Notes: generated by a model not told the origin, from the letters alone. A stretch of DNA of 64,000 nt from Streptomyces sp. NBC_01717 (GCF_036248255.1 NZ_CP109178.1:1178001-1242000), one strand, 5' to 3'; positions 48,045-57,055 are shown, counted from the first letter of the stretch. Numbers and translations are program-made.

Positions 48045-48461
48045 ATGTCTCCAGTCGAGTTTCCCGAGGACCCCGAGCCTTCTGAACGGTTCCCGGCCGG
48101 ACTTCTCTACGTCCCTGTCCGGTCGGGGCCCGCTGGATGTACGTCCCGGTTCTTCCGCACCCCCCTGGGCGGCCGCACCGCCGTCGGATTCACCTCCGCG
48201 GCGAAACTCACCGCCACTCTGGGCACGGACCAGCCCTCCATCAGGCTCTCCGAACCCGCACTGCGCGCTCTCGCGGCCCCCCTGGGCGTGACCGCCCTCA
48301 CCGTCGACCCGCAGTTCTCCGCCCCCGCGACAACCCCTTCGGTCTCCAGGGACATCGAACGCGCGAGCTCCTCGCATACATGGCATCCCCAGCACGTCGG
48401 TGCCCTGCGAGTGACCGGCGCCGCTGCCGTCGTCGCATGTCTGAATCTGCTGATCGGCTGA
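48045..48461 (+). CDS. SAV_915-family protein
   Basis: Protein of 138 residues typical of streptomycetes (SAV_915 family; function unknown). Family features: an early LLYVPVRSGPAGCTSRFFRT strand pair, GRTAVGFTSAAKLTATLG, IRLSEPALRALAAPLGV, then a C-terminal segment that may pack against the membrane (VTGAAAVVACLNLLIG). GAGGAG precedes ATG 48045. Its stop codon overlaps an AGGAGG site followed by a 6-codon frame (48473-48493). Confidence 0.8.
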   Translation: MSPVEFPEDPEPSERFPAGLLYVPVRSGPAGCTSRFFRTPLGGRTAVGFTSAAKLTATLGTDQPSIRLSEPALRALAAPLGVTALTVDPQFSAPATTPSVSRDIERASSSHTWHPQHVGALRVTGAAAVVACLNLLIG

Positions 48462-49001
48462 GGAGGCGCCACATGTCAGTTTCCGTTCTCTGACACCACC
48501 CCCCACACCCGGCGTCCACCAAACCCCCCTCACGGCGGACGCCACCCCACACACACCACCAATGGCCCGAAAGGCCACCAGATGTGCTCGAGCAGCTCGT
48601 CGACCGCGAGGTGCCCCTCTCGGGCTCGCTCAAGCGTGCGATCATCGCGGCATTGTCCGAAGTGTGAGGCATTGTGCCTGTTACCCGATTTACGTGACAC
48701 CGGTGGCGGAGCGCGGGGTGGTGTGCCACGGCGTGCGGAGGTGCCGGAAAGGGCTTGTTGCCGCGGGTGGCCGGGATGGTTGCCGTGCCCAGTGAATGTC
48801 AGGGGCACGCCCGTGCGGGGTCTGTGATCGGTACAGTCATCGGTTACGGAAATATCCGCATTTTGTAACGCAGGCTGAAGCCTGTGCCGACAGGCGGACG
48901 GGTGGTTCAGAGTGTGGGTCCTCGGCTTGTTGAGCCGGGACCCGCACCGCGCAACATGGCTCCGACCTGGGCCTGGGCGCCTCTACTTGAGGGGACATCA
49001 C
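48462..49001. other. Gap with a tiny frame and an AT-rich promoter-like patch
   Basis: AGGAGG at 48461-48466 precedes a 6-residue frame MSVSVL (48473-48493), and a 27-residue frame from GTG 48584 to 48667 (VLEQLVDREVPLSGSLKRAI) looks protein-like but is unproven. GTTAC..GTAAC and CGGA-AATA-TCCG dyads around 48843-48869 form an AT-rich patch upstream of the lamin-tail gene. Confidence 0.3.
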
Positions 49002-49514
49002 GTGTCTGCTTCTCGTACTGTCCGTCGTCTCGTCGCTACCGGTCTGGCGGCCGGTTCCCTTGTCGCCGTCGTGGCGATGCCGGCATCCGCCGACAACGGC
49101 CACAACCGTGACCGTCACCACCAGACGTACTCCCGTGTGGTGCTCGGCAGCATCCAGTACAACAGCCCGGGCCGTGACGACCACTCCAACCGTTCACTGA
49201 ACGGGGAATGGGTCGAGGTCACCAACACCGGCTACCGGCCGGTGAACCTGGACGGATGGACACTCTCGAACCGGGACGGCAACCGTTACCGCTTCGACGA
49301 CCTCCGCCTGGGCGCCCGGGCCACCGTCCGCATCCACACCGGACGCGGCCACGACACCCGCGCCAACGTCTACCAGGACCGCCGCACCGACTACATCTGG
49401 AGCAACTACTCCGACAAGGCCACCCTGCGCGACAACCACGGCCGGACCGTCGACACCAAGTCCTGGGGCCGCGACCGCGACCACCGCACCAACGACCGCG
49501 GACACCGCCGCTGA
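49002..49514 (+). CDS. Secreted lamin-tail (LTD) domain protein
   Basis: Exported protein of 170 residues starting at GTG 49002 after GAGGGG. A Sec signal ends at PASADNG (about residue 30). The mature part is a lamin-tail Ig-like fold: SRVVLGSIQYNSPGRDD, GEWVEVTNTGYRPVNLDGWT (the signature of LTD), LGARATVRIHTG and YIWSNYSDKATLRDNHGR. The ends are very rich in His, Arg and Asp, for instance RDRDHRTNDRGHRR at the C-terminus, which may bind metal or surfaces. Bacterial LTD proteins are often attached to exported nucleases or spore/cell-surface assemblies; here it stands alone. Two terminators follow. Confidence 0.85.
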   Translation: MSASRTVRRLVATGLAAGSLVAVVAMPASADNGHNRDRHHQTYSRVVLGSIQYNSPGRDDHSNRSLNGEWVEVTNTGYRPVNLDGWTLSNRDGNRYRFDDLRLGARATVRIHTGRGHDTRANVYQDRRTDYIWSNYSDKATLRDNHGRTVDTKSWGRDRDHRTNDRGHRR

Positions 49515-49558
49515 CCTGACCCCCACCCGCCACTGACAGCCGACCCCCTCCCGGAACC

Positions 49559-49602
49559 GCTGCGTGCCGCCACCCCCCGCCCCCGAAGTGGCGGCACGCA
49601 GC
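49559..49602 (+). terminator. Terminator after the lamin-tail gene
   Basis: GCTGCGTGCCGCCAC at 49559-49573 pairs perfectly with 49588-49602 (15 bp, 14-nt loop). Confidence 0.75.
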
Positions 49603-49699
49603 CCGCGCGCACACCTGCCTCCCCTCGGGCGGGATGGGCGCGGGCCTGTCGTCGGTCGACAGGCCACCCCAGGAGCCAGGACAGCAGCACCTGACGAGC

Positions 49700-49736
49700 A
49701 GCCGCCGTCGCACCTTGGTTCGGTGCGACGGCGGCT
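49700..49736. terminator. Second strong hairpin, with T-rich tail on the plus strand
   Basis: AGCCGCCGTCGCACC at 49700-49714 pairs perfectly with 49722-49736 (15 bp, 7-nt loop) and is followed by TTTGT. It lies just past the stop of the minus-strand DUF2945 gene, so it may serve both directions. Confidence 0.7.
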
Positions 49737-49754
49737 TTGTCGGCAGGGCTGTTA

Positions 49755-49928
49755 CTAAAGCTCCCGCTCAATCTGGTTCTCGCCGATCTTCTCTTCGCGC
49801 ATGGTCATCTCGTTCTGGACGGCATAGCGAGTCTGCGGCCCGCTGCCCTCGGCCTGCCGGATCTCGCCTCGCTGGATCTCGTCCTGGTGGTCCCGGTACT
49901 CCACGTGCTGTCCCTTGCGGTAGGGCAT
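49755..49928 (-). CDS. DUF2945 (HVA1 TUDOR-like) small protein
   Basis: Small protein of 57 residues: MPYRKGQHVEYRDHQDEIQR, GEIRQAEGSG, YAVQNEMTMREEKIGENQIE. The short SH3-like barrel with KGxxVEW-type start (here KGQHVEY) and ending in a charged strand matches DUF2945, the hypervirulence-associated TUDOR-like domain. TTGGAG before the ATG is a fair ribosome site. Function unknown; homologues are common stress-linked small genes in soil bacteria. Confidence 0.75.
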   Translation of the reverse strand: MPYRKGQHVEYRDHQDEIQRGEIRQAEGSGPQTRYAVQNEMTMREEKIGENQIEREL

Positions 49929-50571
49929 GGGAAATCTCCAAGTCTCGTGTAGGTCGGCGAGGGGGATCGGCCCCAGCTCGTTCGGTGGGGGATGCCCCTC
50001 TTGGCGCCCGCGACCATCACTGGGCGCACTGACAGCCCACTCCCAACTCCGCCCTCCAGCAACCACAACGGGCCGAATGGAGGACCCCCCTGCCCTCCCG
50101 ACCCACACCGCGCTGATGGTGATCAAACCCGTCGATGACAGGGGTCCAGGCCCGCTGTCACATGACAGCCGGGACGGGCAGCACCGCACCGGTCTCAAGG
50201 TCCGTACACCGGATCTCCAGGGACCTGACGTCGGCACTGACGACCGTGACGACTCGGTGAAGATCGCAGCTCGCCCGGTCGGGGCGTGAGGACCGAAAGC
50301 GATGTGGGCGGGCTGCGTCACTCCAACGGCCCACACCTGCCCGGCCTGGTGGCGGCACGTGGCCATGTGCAGCGGCCGGGCACGTGCGGGCAGGGGCCGG
50401 ACGCAGCTGTCCAACGAGTGAGTCGAAGGAGCCAAACGCAAGAGCCGGCGCGCAATCGAAAGGGACAGCGGTCGGGTCGGCGGTGCCGAAGCGGGACAGG
50501 TCTACGGATGCGGCTCGCTCACCGCGCGACGTGCAGCCGCCCAGCCGCGAGTCACGTCGCGCCCCTCGGGG
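49929..50571. other. Gap without a supported gene
   Basis: About 640 bp. One minus-strand frame (50158-50358) ends in plausible protein sequence (VVTVVSADVRSLEIRCTDLE) but lacks a start signal. Nothing else was recognised. Confidence 0.35.
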
Positions 50572-50730
50572 CTACCGTGCAAGCTGCGTGGTCAGCCGGA
50601 CATGGGCGCTCTGCTCCCCGAATCCCCGGTAGCCCTCGTCCCGCTGGACGAGTTCGAAGAAGACGTTTCCGATGGTGCTGGTGCAGCAGTGCCGGAACTG
50701 GCCGTTCTCGTCACGGTCGTAGAACCAACC
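50572..50730 (-). pseudogene. C-terminal remnant of a 4-hydroxyphenylpyruvate-dioxygenase-like protein
   Basis: The minus strand from about 50730 reads GWFYDRDENGQFRHCCTSTI, then GNVFFELVQRDEGYRGFGEQ and SAHVRLTTQLAR before a stop at 50572. The FFELVQR element with the conserved iron-ligand Glu and the GYxGFG turn are characteristic of the last VOC module of HPPD or of bifunctional sugar-isomerase/HPPD-like (dehydroshikimate dehydratase) enzymes. Everything before this is missing, so it is a truncation left by a rearrangement. Confidence 0.6.
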
Positions 50731-50853
50731 ATTATGTGGTGGCCGGCCGTCGGGCGCCGGCAATCTGCTGACCTGGCCTGCCACAGCAACGCTGTGACCT
50801 TGGACTTGAACGTGGTCGTACCCCGTGCGGCAGAACGCCCTACGCTGACCACC

Positions 50854-51912
50854 ATGTCGTCTCAGGTGCCGATCAGCGACGAGCTGCGCTCCGTAGTGGG
50901 CTCCCCCACGCAGGCCACGCTGCTGGACAGTAGTCCGCGCTCCCGGGTGTGGCGGGTGGAGTTGCGCGGTGGGAGCCGGGTGATCGTCAAACAGATCGCC
51001 GACGGAGGGGGCACCGGGCCCGACGGCAATGCGCGCTATGCGCGGGAAGTCGCCGCGCTGCGGCTTGCCGCACGCGCCACCCGACCGACCGTCGCGCCGA
51101 CGCTGCTCGGAACGGACCCGGCGTCCCGAGTGATGGTCCTGGAGCACCTGGACAGTCCCGGAGCGGCTGACGACTGGATGCCCGGCTATGCCGAGGCCCT
51201 CGCCCGGCTGCACTCACTCACCGGGCCGACCGACACAGGCACGCTTCCCACGTGGTCCGGACCGACGGCCACCGACGCCGAGTCCTTCATCGCCCTCGCC
51301 GAAGCGCTTGACGTCCCCGTCCCACCGGCAGTGCCGAACGAACTCGCCGCCCTGATCGACCGGCTGGACCCCACGCCCCATCATGCGCTGCTCCACGGAG
51401 ACCCCTGCCCCGGCAACGATCTGCGCACCGCCACCGGCGTCCGCTTCGTCGACTTCGAACAGGCCTCGCTGGGCAACGGCCTCGTCGAACTCGCCTACTT
51501 CCGCATCGGATTCCCGACCTGCTGGTGCGCCATGTCGGTCACCGGCACGCCGCTTGCGGAAGTCGAGGACATCTACCGTGCCACCTGGCGGAGCCTCACC
51601 GGCACGGACGTCCCCGGGGACCTCGCCGACGCCTGCGCCGGTTGGCTGATCCGAGGGGACGCGCTCGTCGAACGCGCCCACCGCGAGTCGGTCGACCACC
51701 TCGCACGGGTACCGGCAGAGGACTTCGAGTGGGGCTACGTCTCCGCTCGGGAGCGCCTCGTCCACCGGCTCGGCGTAGTCGCCGACCAAACCCGCGACCA
51801 CGACGACCTGTACGCACTCGGTCATCTCAGCGCGGCAATGGCCGTACGCCTGCTGGAACGCTGGCCCACATTGCGCCCGCTGCCCGCGCAGGACACACGC
51901 CCCTGGCACTGA
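50854..51912 (+). CDS. Aminoglycoside phosphotransferase-like (APH) kinase
   Basis: Protein of 352 residues with the APH/choline-kinase fold. N-lobe: SRVWRVELRGGSRVIVKQIA with the ATP-binding Lys; hinge MVLEHLD; catalytic loop LLHGDPCPGND (HGDxxxxN) and the metal Asp in VRFVDFEQA in place of the usual I-D-W/F-E. The C-terminal 100 residues are helical. ATG 50854 was taken since the upstream frame overlaps the HPPD relic. It probably phosphorylates a small alcohol or antibiotic; substrate unknown. The next gene, in the opposite direction, is a chloramphenicol-phosphotransferase homologue. Confidence 0.83.
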   Translation: MSSQVPISDELRSVVGSPTQATLLDSSPRSRVWRVELRGGSRVIVKQIADGGGTGPDGNARYAREVAALRLAARATRPTVAPTLLGTDPASRVMVLEHLDSPGAADDWMPGYAEALARLHSLTGPTDTGTLPTWSGPTATDAESFIALAEALDVPVPPAVPNELAALIDRLDPTPHHALLHGDPCPGNDLRTATGVRFVDFEQASLGNGLVELAYFRIGFPTCWCAMSVTGTPLAEVEDIYRATWRSLTGTDVPGDLADACAGWLIRGDALVERAHRESVDHLARVPAEDFEWGYVSARERLVHRLGVVADQTRDHDDLYALGHLSAAMAVRLLERWPTLRPLPAQDTRPWH

Positions 51913-52066
51913 CGGTCCTACGCGGTCGAAGAGTGTGTCGGCCAAGGACTCGGGGACCGCAGTGGGCGGATCACCGAGGCGGCATCGGCTGGGGCGGACG
52001 CTCCCTCACCGCGGCTGTCCGACCGGCCCGGCACTGTGGTCAGAGCAGCAGGCACCAGGCTGTCGA

Positions 52067-52600
52067 TCACTTGACCCGGGTGACGATGGTCCGCGCGCAC
52101 TCCATAGACTCGGTATGCGTCGTATCCACCTCCAGGTCGTAGAACATGCCCCGGTGGACCGAATCCGCCTGCGACACCGCCATCCCGGCAATCCTGTCAC
52201 CACGCGCGATCTCGCGACCCGCGGCAATCGAGGCGTCGCACCTGACGCCCACCCACAGCACCTGCAGTCCGCCAAGAACCTGCTGCCACCGCTGCTGGGA
52301 CGCCGCTCCGCCGAGGAAGACCTCATCAACGATGATCCGGGCACCCGCACGGGCCATCGTGGCAAGCCCCTCGATCCACGCCGTTTCCAGCGTCCGGAAC
52401 TCAGGACCGACGATGACCTCACCGTCCGGAGCGAACACGATGCCCGCATCCGACGTCCGCATGGACGCGGGCATCGCCTCGACCAGTGTGTCGACTCCGA
52501 AGGACAGCCAAGGATCCGGCAGCACCGCCTGCAGACACCGGGCGATCCCGGACTTCCCCGAACTGGAGCCACCGTTGAGAACGATCATCTGAGTCATCAC
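52067..52600 (-). CDS. Chloramphenicol phosphotransferase homologue
   Basis: Nucleotide-binding protein of 177 residues very similar in layout to chloramphenicol 3-O-phosphotransferase of the chloramphenicol producer S. venezuelae. P-loop GGSSSGKS at residues 10-17, the catalytic Asp37 in [11 protein letters not shown], a substrate-pocket segment [29 protein letters not shown] (Walker B-like), [17 protein letters not shown] and [15 protein letters not shown]. If active, it phosphorylates the C3 hydroxyl of chloramphenicol and gives resistance. No chloramphenicol biosynthesis genes are nearby, so it would be stand-alone resistance, or act on a related compound. Confidence 0.88.
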   Translation of the reverse strand: MMTQMIVLNGGSSSGKSGIARCLQAVLPDPWLSFGVDTLVEAMPASMRTSDAGIVFAPDGEVIVGPEFRTLETAWIEGLATMARAGARIIVDEVFLGGAASQQRWQQVLGGLQVLWVGVRCDASIAAGREIARGDRIAGMAVSQADSVHRGMFYDLEVDTTHTESMECARTIVTRVK

Positions 52601-53020
52601 CGCGCCACATTAGAGGCACCTCGGCGACGACCGAAACGGGTTTGGGTGTGGATCCTCTGGAGTTGTCGAGGTACGACCTCATGTACAAAGTCGCGTACGA
52701 CCTCACGTGTGAGCTTCCGGTCGGAGGCATCGGGCAGGCCGTCCCAGTGGGGGGGGTACCGCGGGCATGCGGCCGCCGGTGAACGGCCAGGAGCGTCGAA
52801 CCGGTCAGGTCCGGGGCCGGCAGACGCAGCGATTCCACCTGCGGTAACGCCGGAGAGACCGCCGCTGAGATTTCCAACTCGCTTGACATATACGGGAGTT
52901 GTCTGTCCGAAGCCGCAGAAAATGGCGCCGGCCTGCGCGCCACCCGCCGGCTCCGGTGCCGATGTTCATGCGCTGCGTAAGAGTCGGCGCGTGCCGGGCA
53001 GGCGGCGTCTTCGGAGCTGG
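52601..53020. other. Gap without a supported gene
   Basis: Open frames on both strands have no recognisable family and no ribosome site; I see no repeats or strong hairpins. Confidence 0.35.
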
Positions 53021-53941
53021 TCAGGTGGTGACGGGGGTGTGGAAGTAGTGACCCTTGGTGAGGTCTTCGAGCAGGCTGGGGTGGGTGGGCTGCCAGTCGA
53101 GCAGTTCGCGGGTCAGGGTGTTCGACACCGGGACGTCAAGGCTCATGAAGGGGCTCAGCCAGGTGAAGTGCTCCTCCGCGGCTTCGGGGGCCACGGAGGT
53201 CACCGGTACGTCGAGGTGGCGGCCGATCACCTCGGCGATGTCGCGGAGCGCGACGCCCTCTTCCGCGACGCCGTGCAGCGCCGATCCGGCGGGCGCCTTC
53301 TCGACGGCCAGGCGGAACAGCCGTGCGATGTCGAGGCGGTGGACTGCCGGCCAGCGGTTGGCGCCGTCGCCGATGTAGGCGGAGACGTTCTTGGTGCGGG
53401 CGGTGGCGACCAGGTGCGGCACCCAGGCGTAGTCCCCCTCGCCGTGGACGGTCGGAGAGACCCGCACCACCGATGAGCGGACGCCGCGCGAGGCAAAAGC
53501 GAGCGCGGCCTGGGCGGTGGCCGACCGAATCACATACGGCGAGCCGTCGATGGTGGGCGCGTCCTGCTCGGTCACCGCGCGCCCTGTCGGGAAGCCGATG
53601 AAGCCGGTGGCGAGGACGAGAGGGCGATCAGTGCCGGCGAGCGCATCGCCGAAGGTGTCGACGACGCGGCGATCGGCATCGGCGGCGCCCTGGTAATCAC
53701 CGGTGAACGCGCGCTCGCCATTGAAGGCGAGGTGGATCACCCCGTCCGACGCGGCGGCCGCGTCCCGCAGGACGTCAAGGTCATCGAGGGTGCCGCGGAC
53801 GACCTCCACGCCGGCGGCGGTGAGCGCGGCGGCGGAGGCGTCGGAGCGGGCGAGCCCGACGACCTGGTGCCCCGCGCCGATGATCTCGGGAACGACGGCG
53901 GAGCCGATGAAGCCGGACGCGCCGGTCACAAAGATGCGCAT
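53021..53941 (-). CDS. NAD-dependent epimerase/dehydratase (atypical SDR)
   Basis: Extended/atypical SDR of 306 residues. Cofactor motif MRIFVTGASGFIGSAV (GxxGxxG) at the N-terminus, LARSD after strand 2, VIHLAFNG, then a Tyr/Lys-less active-site region (SATAQAALAFASRGVRSSVV), as in several NmrA/YwnB-like members, so classical YxxxK chemistry may be altered. DIARLFRLAVEKAPAG and the EEGVALRDIAEVIGRHL segment are standard. It diverges from a TetR gene over 83 bp with two operator-like palindromes, so it is very likely repressed by it. Confidence 0.88.
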   Translation of the reverse strand: MRIFVTGASGFIGSAVVPEIIGAGHQVVGLARSDASAAALTAAGVEVVRGTLDDLDVLRDAAAASDGVIHLAFNGERAFTGDYQGAADADRRVVDTFGDALAGTDRPLVLATGFIGFPTGRAVTEQDAPTIDGSPYVIRSATAQAALAFASRGVRSSVVRVSPTVHGEGDYAWVPHLVATARTKNVSAYIGDGANRWPAVHRLDIARLFRLAVEKAPAGSALHGVAEEGVALRDIAEVIGRHLDVPVTSVAPEAAEEHFTWLSPFMSLDVPVSNTLTRELLDWQPTHPSLLEDLTKGHYFHTPVTT

Positions 53942-53958
53942 GAGAAACCCCAACACTT

Positions 53959-53977
53959 GACTTCAGTTACTGCAATC
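53959..53977. promoter_or_regulatory. Operator-like palindrome 1 in the SDR/tetR divergon
   Basis: GACTTCAGTTACTGCAATC, 19 bp. Its half sites (GAxTxCAG / CTGxAATC) match those of palindrome 2; it sits next to the SDR start. Confidence 0.6.
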
Positions 53978-53990
53978 GACCTTAACATCT

Positions 53991-54009
53991 GATTGCAGCC
54001 ACTGTAATC
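53991..54009. promoter_or_regulatory. Operator-like palindrome 2 in the SDR/tetR divergon
   Basis: GATTGCAGCCACTGTAATC, 19 bp, palindromic with one mismatched pair. Its centre is 32 bp from that of palindrome 1, about three helix turns. It ends 3 bp before the TAGGAT -10 box (54013-54018) of the TetR gene. Confidence 0.65.
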
Positions 54010-54024
54010 ACGTAGGATCTGCCC

Positions 54025-54591
54025 ATGGGTAGATGGGAGCCGAACGCACGCGGGCGCCTGGCGACAGCGGCGCTGGAGCTCTACAGCGAGCGCGGATACG
54101 AGCAGACAACCGTGGCGGAGATCGCCAAACGCGCCGGGCTCACGGAGCGGACCTTCTTCAATCACTACGCCGACAAGCGCGAGGTGCTGTTCGCCACCGC
54201 CGGCGAGTTTCAGGACCGGTTCGTGGGGGCGGTCGCCGGTGCCCTGGAGTCCGTGGCGCCGATCGACGCTCTGGCAGCGGGTCTTGACGCGATCGCCGAG
54301 ATGCTCGCCGACCAACGCGACTTCGTACGCACTCGACAGGCTGTGATCATGTCGAACCCCGAGCTCCAGGAACGCGACCTGATCAAGCTCGCCTCGACCT
54401 CGGCCGCGCTCGCCGACACCCTGCGCCGGCACGGCGTTCCGGAACCGGACGCGAGCCTGGCCGCCGAGACAGGGGTCGCCCTCTTCAAAGTCGGCTTCCA
54501 TCGCTGGATCGCGGCGGACGAGGAACGCGAGCTGTCGCTGTTGATGCGGGAGGCACTCGACGCACTCAAGGCCGTGACCGCGGGCAGTTAG
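54025..54591 (+). CDS. TetR-family transcriptional regulator
   Basis: Repressor of 188 residues: N-terminal HTH (LATAALELYSERGYEQTTVA, then EIAKRAGLTERTFFNHYADK, residues about 12-51) and an all-helical ligand domain (TetR_C). The TAGGAT -10 box ends only 6 bp before the ATG and no ribosome site is visible, so its mRNA is probably leaderless. It should bind the two 19-bp palindromes between it and the divergent epimerase gene and control both. The inducer is unknown. Confidence 0.92.
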   Translation: MGRWEPNARGRLATAALELYSERGYEQTTVAEIAKRAGLTERTFFNHYADKREVLFATAGEFQDRFVGAVAGALESVAPIDALAAGLDAIAEMLADQRDFVRTRQAVIMSNPELQERDLIKLASTSAALADTLRRHGVPEPDASLAAETGVALFKVGFHRWIAADEERELSLLMREALDALKAVTAGS

Positions 54592-54686
54592 GGGCTTCTC
54601 AGGGATTTCCGAGCGGCGTGTAAAGCATCCACACACAACGGGTTTCGACGCACAGAGCTCCCCTGTGCACGTGACGGAGTAGCCGC

Positions 54687-55229
54687 CTAATCCCTGCGTC
54701 GCAGCCGCGCCGAGAGATGGTGTTGCAACGGCTGACCGACTGCCGCGAGGTCGTGTACGAACGTGAGCGTGGCATCGTCGGCCAGGGCATAACGGCGGCG
54801 GGTGGCAGTGACCTCCTTGGCGGTGGGGGTGAGAGCCACGTCGTGGGTGGAGAGGTCGACCGTGTTGTCGGTCGCACGGCCGACCGCGATCTCCGCGATG
54901 CCGGTGGGCTGGGTGATGAGTGCCTCCACGCGGCCGTCGGGCTGCAGTCGCCACCAGCCGCTCTCCCGGGCTGCCGGACGCAGCGGTGCGTCGTCGGCGT
55001 CGAGCAGCCAGGCGCGGGCCTCATAGCGAAGGAAAGGGCGGCCGTCGTGGCTGAAGGTGACCTCCTGCGCGTACTCGAAGTCCCCGGCGAGTGTCGGGTA
55101 CCCGCCGCGTCCTCGGCCGCGCCAGGTGCCCAGGAGGCCGATCACGGGCGACAGCAGTGCGTGCGGAGCGGGCTCCTCGTCCGGTCGGTGGCCATCGGGG
55201 TACGGGGGCTCCGCTGCGGGGTCGAACAC
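54687..55229 (-). CDS. Nitrobindin-like (FABP/THAP4-type) haem-binding beta-barrel
   Basis: Cytosolic protein of 180 residues. The signature [14 protein letters not shown] (GxWxGxGxG) opens the ten-stranded barrel; [34 protein letters not shown] and the end [11 protein letters not shown], with the likely proximal His, match actinobacterial nitrobindins (DUF1794), which bind ferric haem and isomerise peroxynitrite to nitrate. Typical length. It is convergent with the TetR gene and has no operon partner. Confidence 0.87.
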   Translation of the reverse strand: MFDPAAEPPYPDGHRPDEEPAPHALLSPVIGLLGTWRGRGRGGYPTLAGDFEYAQEVTFSHDGRPFLRYEARAWLLDADDAPLRPAARESGWWRLQPDGRVEALITQPTGIAEIAVGRATDNTVDLSTHDVALTPTAKEVTATRRRYALADDATLTFVHDLAAVGQPLQHHLSARLRRRD

Positions 55230-55540
55230 GGTGTGCGCTCCTGGGGTCGGGGCAGGTGCCGGGTCGAAGCCTAGAGTGTCGTTCCACTCGGCGACGGGCA
55301 GGGAAGCTCCCGCAGCGTGTGGCGGGAGATGTTTCCCGGCGGGGCGCCCGTGCTGTCATGTGACCCGGCGTCGTCGGAGCTGCCGCGCAGCTGCGTCTCG
55401 GGGCGCGGATGAGGTGAGGGGACGCACTGGGACGGTGCGGCGGCCCTTGCGGACGGCCAGCCAGAGGTCCAAGTACCGGCTACGTAGGTCCATGGCCCGA
55501 ATGCCGGCCGCCTGGCAAGTTTCCGGCCACGTCGATCTCC

Positions 55541-57055
55541 CTGATACGCAGCAAGGCAGCCGTCACCGCGCTCGCGGCCGCCGTGAGCGTGACCGGTCTG
55601 CTCCCGGCGGCCGCTTCCGCACACGAACCCGGCGGAACGTCCGGCACCACGTACTACGTGGACTGTCTGCGCGGCAGCGACCAGGCCTCGGGCACGAACA
55701 GCGGCACGGCGTGGCGCACCCTCGCCAAGGCCTCGCGCGCGTACGAGCCGGGCGACCGGCTGCTGCTGCGCCGTGGCCGCACCTGCACCGGGGTGCTCGC
55801 CCCGACCGGTTCCGGAACGGCCGCGGAGCCGATCTCCATCGACGCGTACGGGAAGGGGGCGAAGCCGCACATCGACGGCGAGGGCGCCAGGGCCGCGGTG
55901 TTCCTGGTCAACGTCGAGGGCTGGGAGCTGCGCAATCTCGACATCTCCAACACCGGCGCGCACACCACGACGGACCGCCGCGCGGGCCTGCTCGTGCGGC
56001 TCACCGACCACGGCGTGGGCAGCCACTACGTCGTCGACGGGGTGGACGTGCACGACGTCAACGGCGCCGACTTCAAGGATCCCGACCCAAGCGGCGGCAT
56101 CCTCTTCTCCGTCACCGGCTCGGCGGTCCCGACCCGTTTCGACGGCGTACGGATCGAGGACTCGACCGTCCGCCACACCGACCGCACCGGCATCGGCACC
56201 GGCTCCAGCTGGGGGCGCAGGGCCGAGCACCCGAACGGCCCCGGCACCAGTTGGGAGGCGATCACCGGGCTGCGGATCCGGCGCAACAAGGTGTACGACG
56301 TCGGCGGCGACGGCATCGTCGTACAGACCGCGAAGGACGCACTGGTCGAGCACAACTACGTGGACGGCTTCAACATGCGCTCGGCCGGCTACAACGCCGG
56401 TATCTGGGCCTGGAATTCGGACGACGTCCTCTACCAGTACAACGAGGTGACCGGCGGCCACGGCACCCTCGACTCGATGGCGTACGACATCGGCGGCGGC
56501 AACAACCGCAACGTCTACCAGTACAACTACAGCCACGACAACGAGGGCGGCTTCCTGCTGATCTGCAACGGCGCGGGGATGACGACCGACGGCAACCGGG
56601 TCCGCCACAACATCAGCATCAACGACCGCAACACCATGTCCCCGTACGGCGTGGTCTCGGTCGTCTGCGCTGCCACCACCGACACCCTGGTCTACGGCAA
56701 CACCATCGTCACCGACGAGGCGAACACGGCCCTCGTCTCCGACAACGGCCCGACCGGGGTCACCTTCCGCAACAACATCTTCGTCGGGGCGTCCGGCGGT
56801 TCCCCGATCAACGACACCCGGAGCGTCTACGAGAACAACCTCTACTGGCGCACGGCCCATCCGCGCGACACCTCCCGCCCTCACCGCCGACCCGCTCCTC
56901 GCCTCGGCCTCCCCGACAGCCCCGCGCGACGTCCGCCTGCGCGCGGGCTCTCCGGCGCTCGGGACGGGCATCCCGGTGTCCGACGGAATCACCCGCGACT
57001 ACTTCGGCAACCGGATCCCGACCCCGCCGAACCTGGGCGCGGACCAGAACCGTTA
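55541..57055 (+). pseudogene. Secreted right-handed beta-helix protein, start lost and frameshifted
   Basis: Long exported beta-helix (NosD/pectate-lyase-like) protein. A signal-like stretch (IRSKAAVTALAAAVSVTGLL, then AAASAHEP) is in frame, but the only in-frame start before it would be CTG 55541; the first GTG (55583) is within the signal. The mature chain has TYYVDCLRGSDQASGTNSGT, then repeated Asn/Gly coils such as NKVYDVGGDGIVVQ, NYVDGFNMRSAGYNAGIWAW and YNYSHDNEGGFLLICNG. Near 56872 the frame shifts; the true C-terminus (TADPLLASASP.. DGITRDYFGNRIP.. GADQNR) continues in another frame to the TAG at 57053-57055. 55230-55540 shows no other gene. Confidence 0.6.

Noticed and set aside
55271..56992. 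573-codon frame antisense to the beta-helix gene
   Set aside because: Val/Asp/Gly-rich shadow; the plus strand holds clear beta-helix repeats.
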